64,000 nt of DNA, from the NCBI RefSeq assembly GCF_900101435.1, contig NZ_FMZH01000002.1:1-64000 (forward strand). The letters are read 5' to 3'. A model generated the notes under the pieces. The model had not been told where the DNA came from, ran no database searches, and saw only the letters and a program-made list of their open reading frames with translations. Shown piece by piece: positions 63,876-64,000 of this stretch. Each line of letters opens with the position of its first letter. Positions within the stretch are counted from its first letter, which is position 1. A program made the position numbers and the translations under genes. Origin of the DNA: Pedobacter soli. Lineage in GTDB: Bacteria; Bacteroidota; Bacteroidia; Sphingobacteriales; Sphingobacteriaceae.

Positions 63876-64000
63876 TTAAATAGAAATTTTTTCTCCTTTA
63901 AATATCACTTCTTTTAGTTCGAGCGCATCATTAAGTACGAGTAAATTAGCAGCTTCACCCACTTCTATTTTAGCTGTTAAGTGCTCTATACCGATTAATT
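63876..64000 (-). CDS. nagA: Amidohydrolase C-terminus, probably N-acetylglucosamine-6-phosphate deacetylase (partial)
   Basis: The frame, cut by the window edge, reads EHLTAKIEVGEAANLLVLND and LELKEVIFKGEKISI before the stop at 63876. The G(K/E)xANLLVL...V...G pattern is the C-terminal beta-domain of NagA and related amidohydrolases. The catalytic part is outside the window, so the exact family is uncertain. Confidence 0.5.
   Translation of the reverse strand, partial: LIGIEHLTAKIEVGEAANLLVLNDALELKEVIFKGEKISI

Overview
The window looks like the chromosome of a Bacteroidota bacterium, most likely Sphingobacteriaceae and Pedobacter-like. Grounds: a giant SprA protein (type IX secretion and gliding) in the order ruvA-sprA-gcvH, CarboxypepD_reg/beta-barrel outer-membrane proteins, repeated TAnnTTTG promoter elements, frequent TTG starts, and AT-rich intergenic DNA with family-typical interspersed repeats. 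The genus is inferred, not tested.

Layout. 1-570: 3' end of 23S rRNA, 5S rRNA and the rrn terminator, then a repeat-rich spacer. 1088-5585: leftward housekeeping genes (rlmN, DUF3995, rluF-like, FMN reductase, DinB, WYL regulator). 5726-13492: a hybrid histidine kinase, a small XRE regulator, a long structured RNA, then a sigma-factor gene followed one base later by a compact Cas12f/TnpB-like gene whose RuvC residues are gone; then an NtrC-type regulator and a tandem pair of secreted 104-aa proteins. 13779-27478: tRNA-Thr, amidohydrolase, broken Fic and YhcG-type nuclease genes, nitronate monooxygenase, acylphosphatase, flippase, dUTPase, TPR protein, DUF4292 lipoprotein, EnvC-like activator, two TatA/B proteins, gatA, and a LysM transglycosylase. 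27886-30402: a Tat-exported phospholipase C. 30436-38217: an accessory island with a LysM fragment, an intact Fic protein, an IS66 element, a truncated dGTPase, an XRE/HEPN/unknown cluster and wrecked mobilisation genes. 38787-50596: maeB, ruvA, sprA, a membrane protein, gcvH, VanZ-like protein and a tiny lipoprotein. 50749-60041: two paralogous outer-membrane barrels around an XRE-pentapeptide protein, then feoA-feoB. 60314-64000: Lrp/AsnC regulator, two aberrant tRNA-like genes, LacI regulator, frr, pyrH and the end of a nagA-like gene.

The most interesting locus is 9218-11124. A sigma-70-family protein with two region-4-like modules is encoded directly upstream of a Cas12f-like protein. 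Reconstructed across one frameshift, that protein is about 365 aa, aligns with Cas12f through the RuvC-I and RuvC-II regions, has Ser and Val/Asn where the catalytic Asp and Glu belong, and stops before the zinc ribbon and third Asp. This suggests an RNA-guided, nuclease-dead transcription-initiation module. Both genes carry a one-base frameshift here, so this copy may be decaying. Candidate RNAs lie on both sides.

Second in interest are two tandem tRNA-Leu-like genes (60947-61278) with a GTC anticodon loop, a shared mismatch in the anticodon stem and very long structured variable arms with a compensatory base change, behind a near-perfect Bacteroidota promoter.

Housekeeping genes, including the 7.2-kb sprA, are uninterrupted, while many accessory genes are frameshifted. 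This favours real decay over poor sequence.
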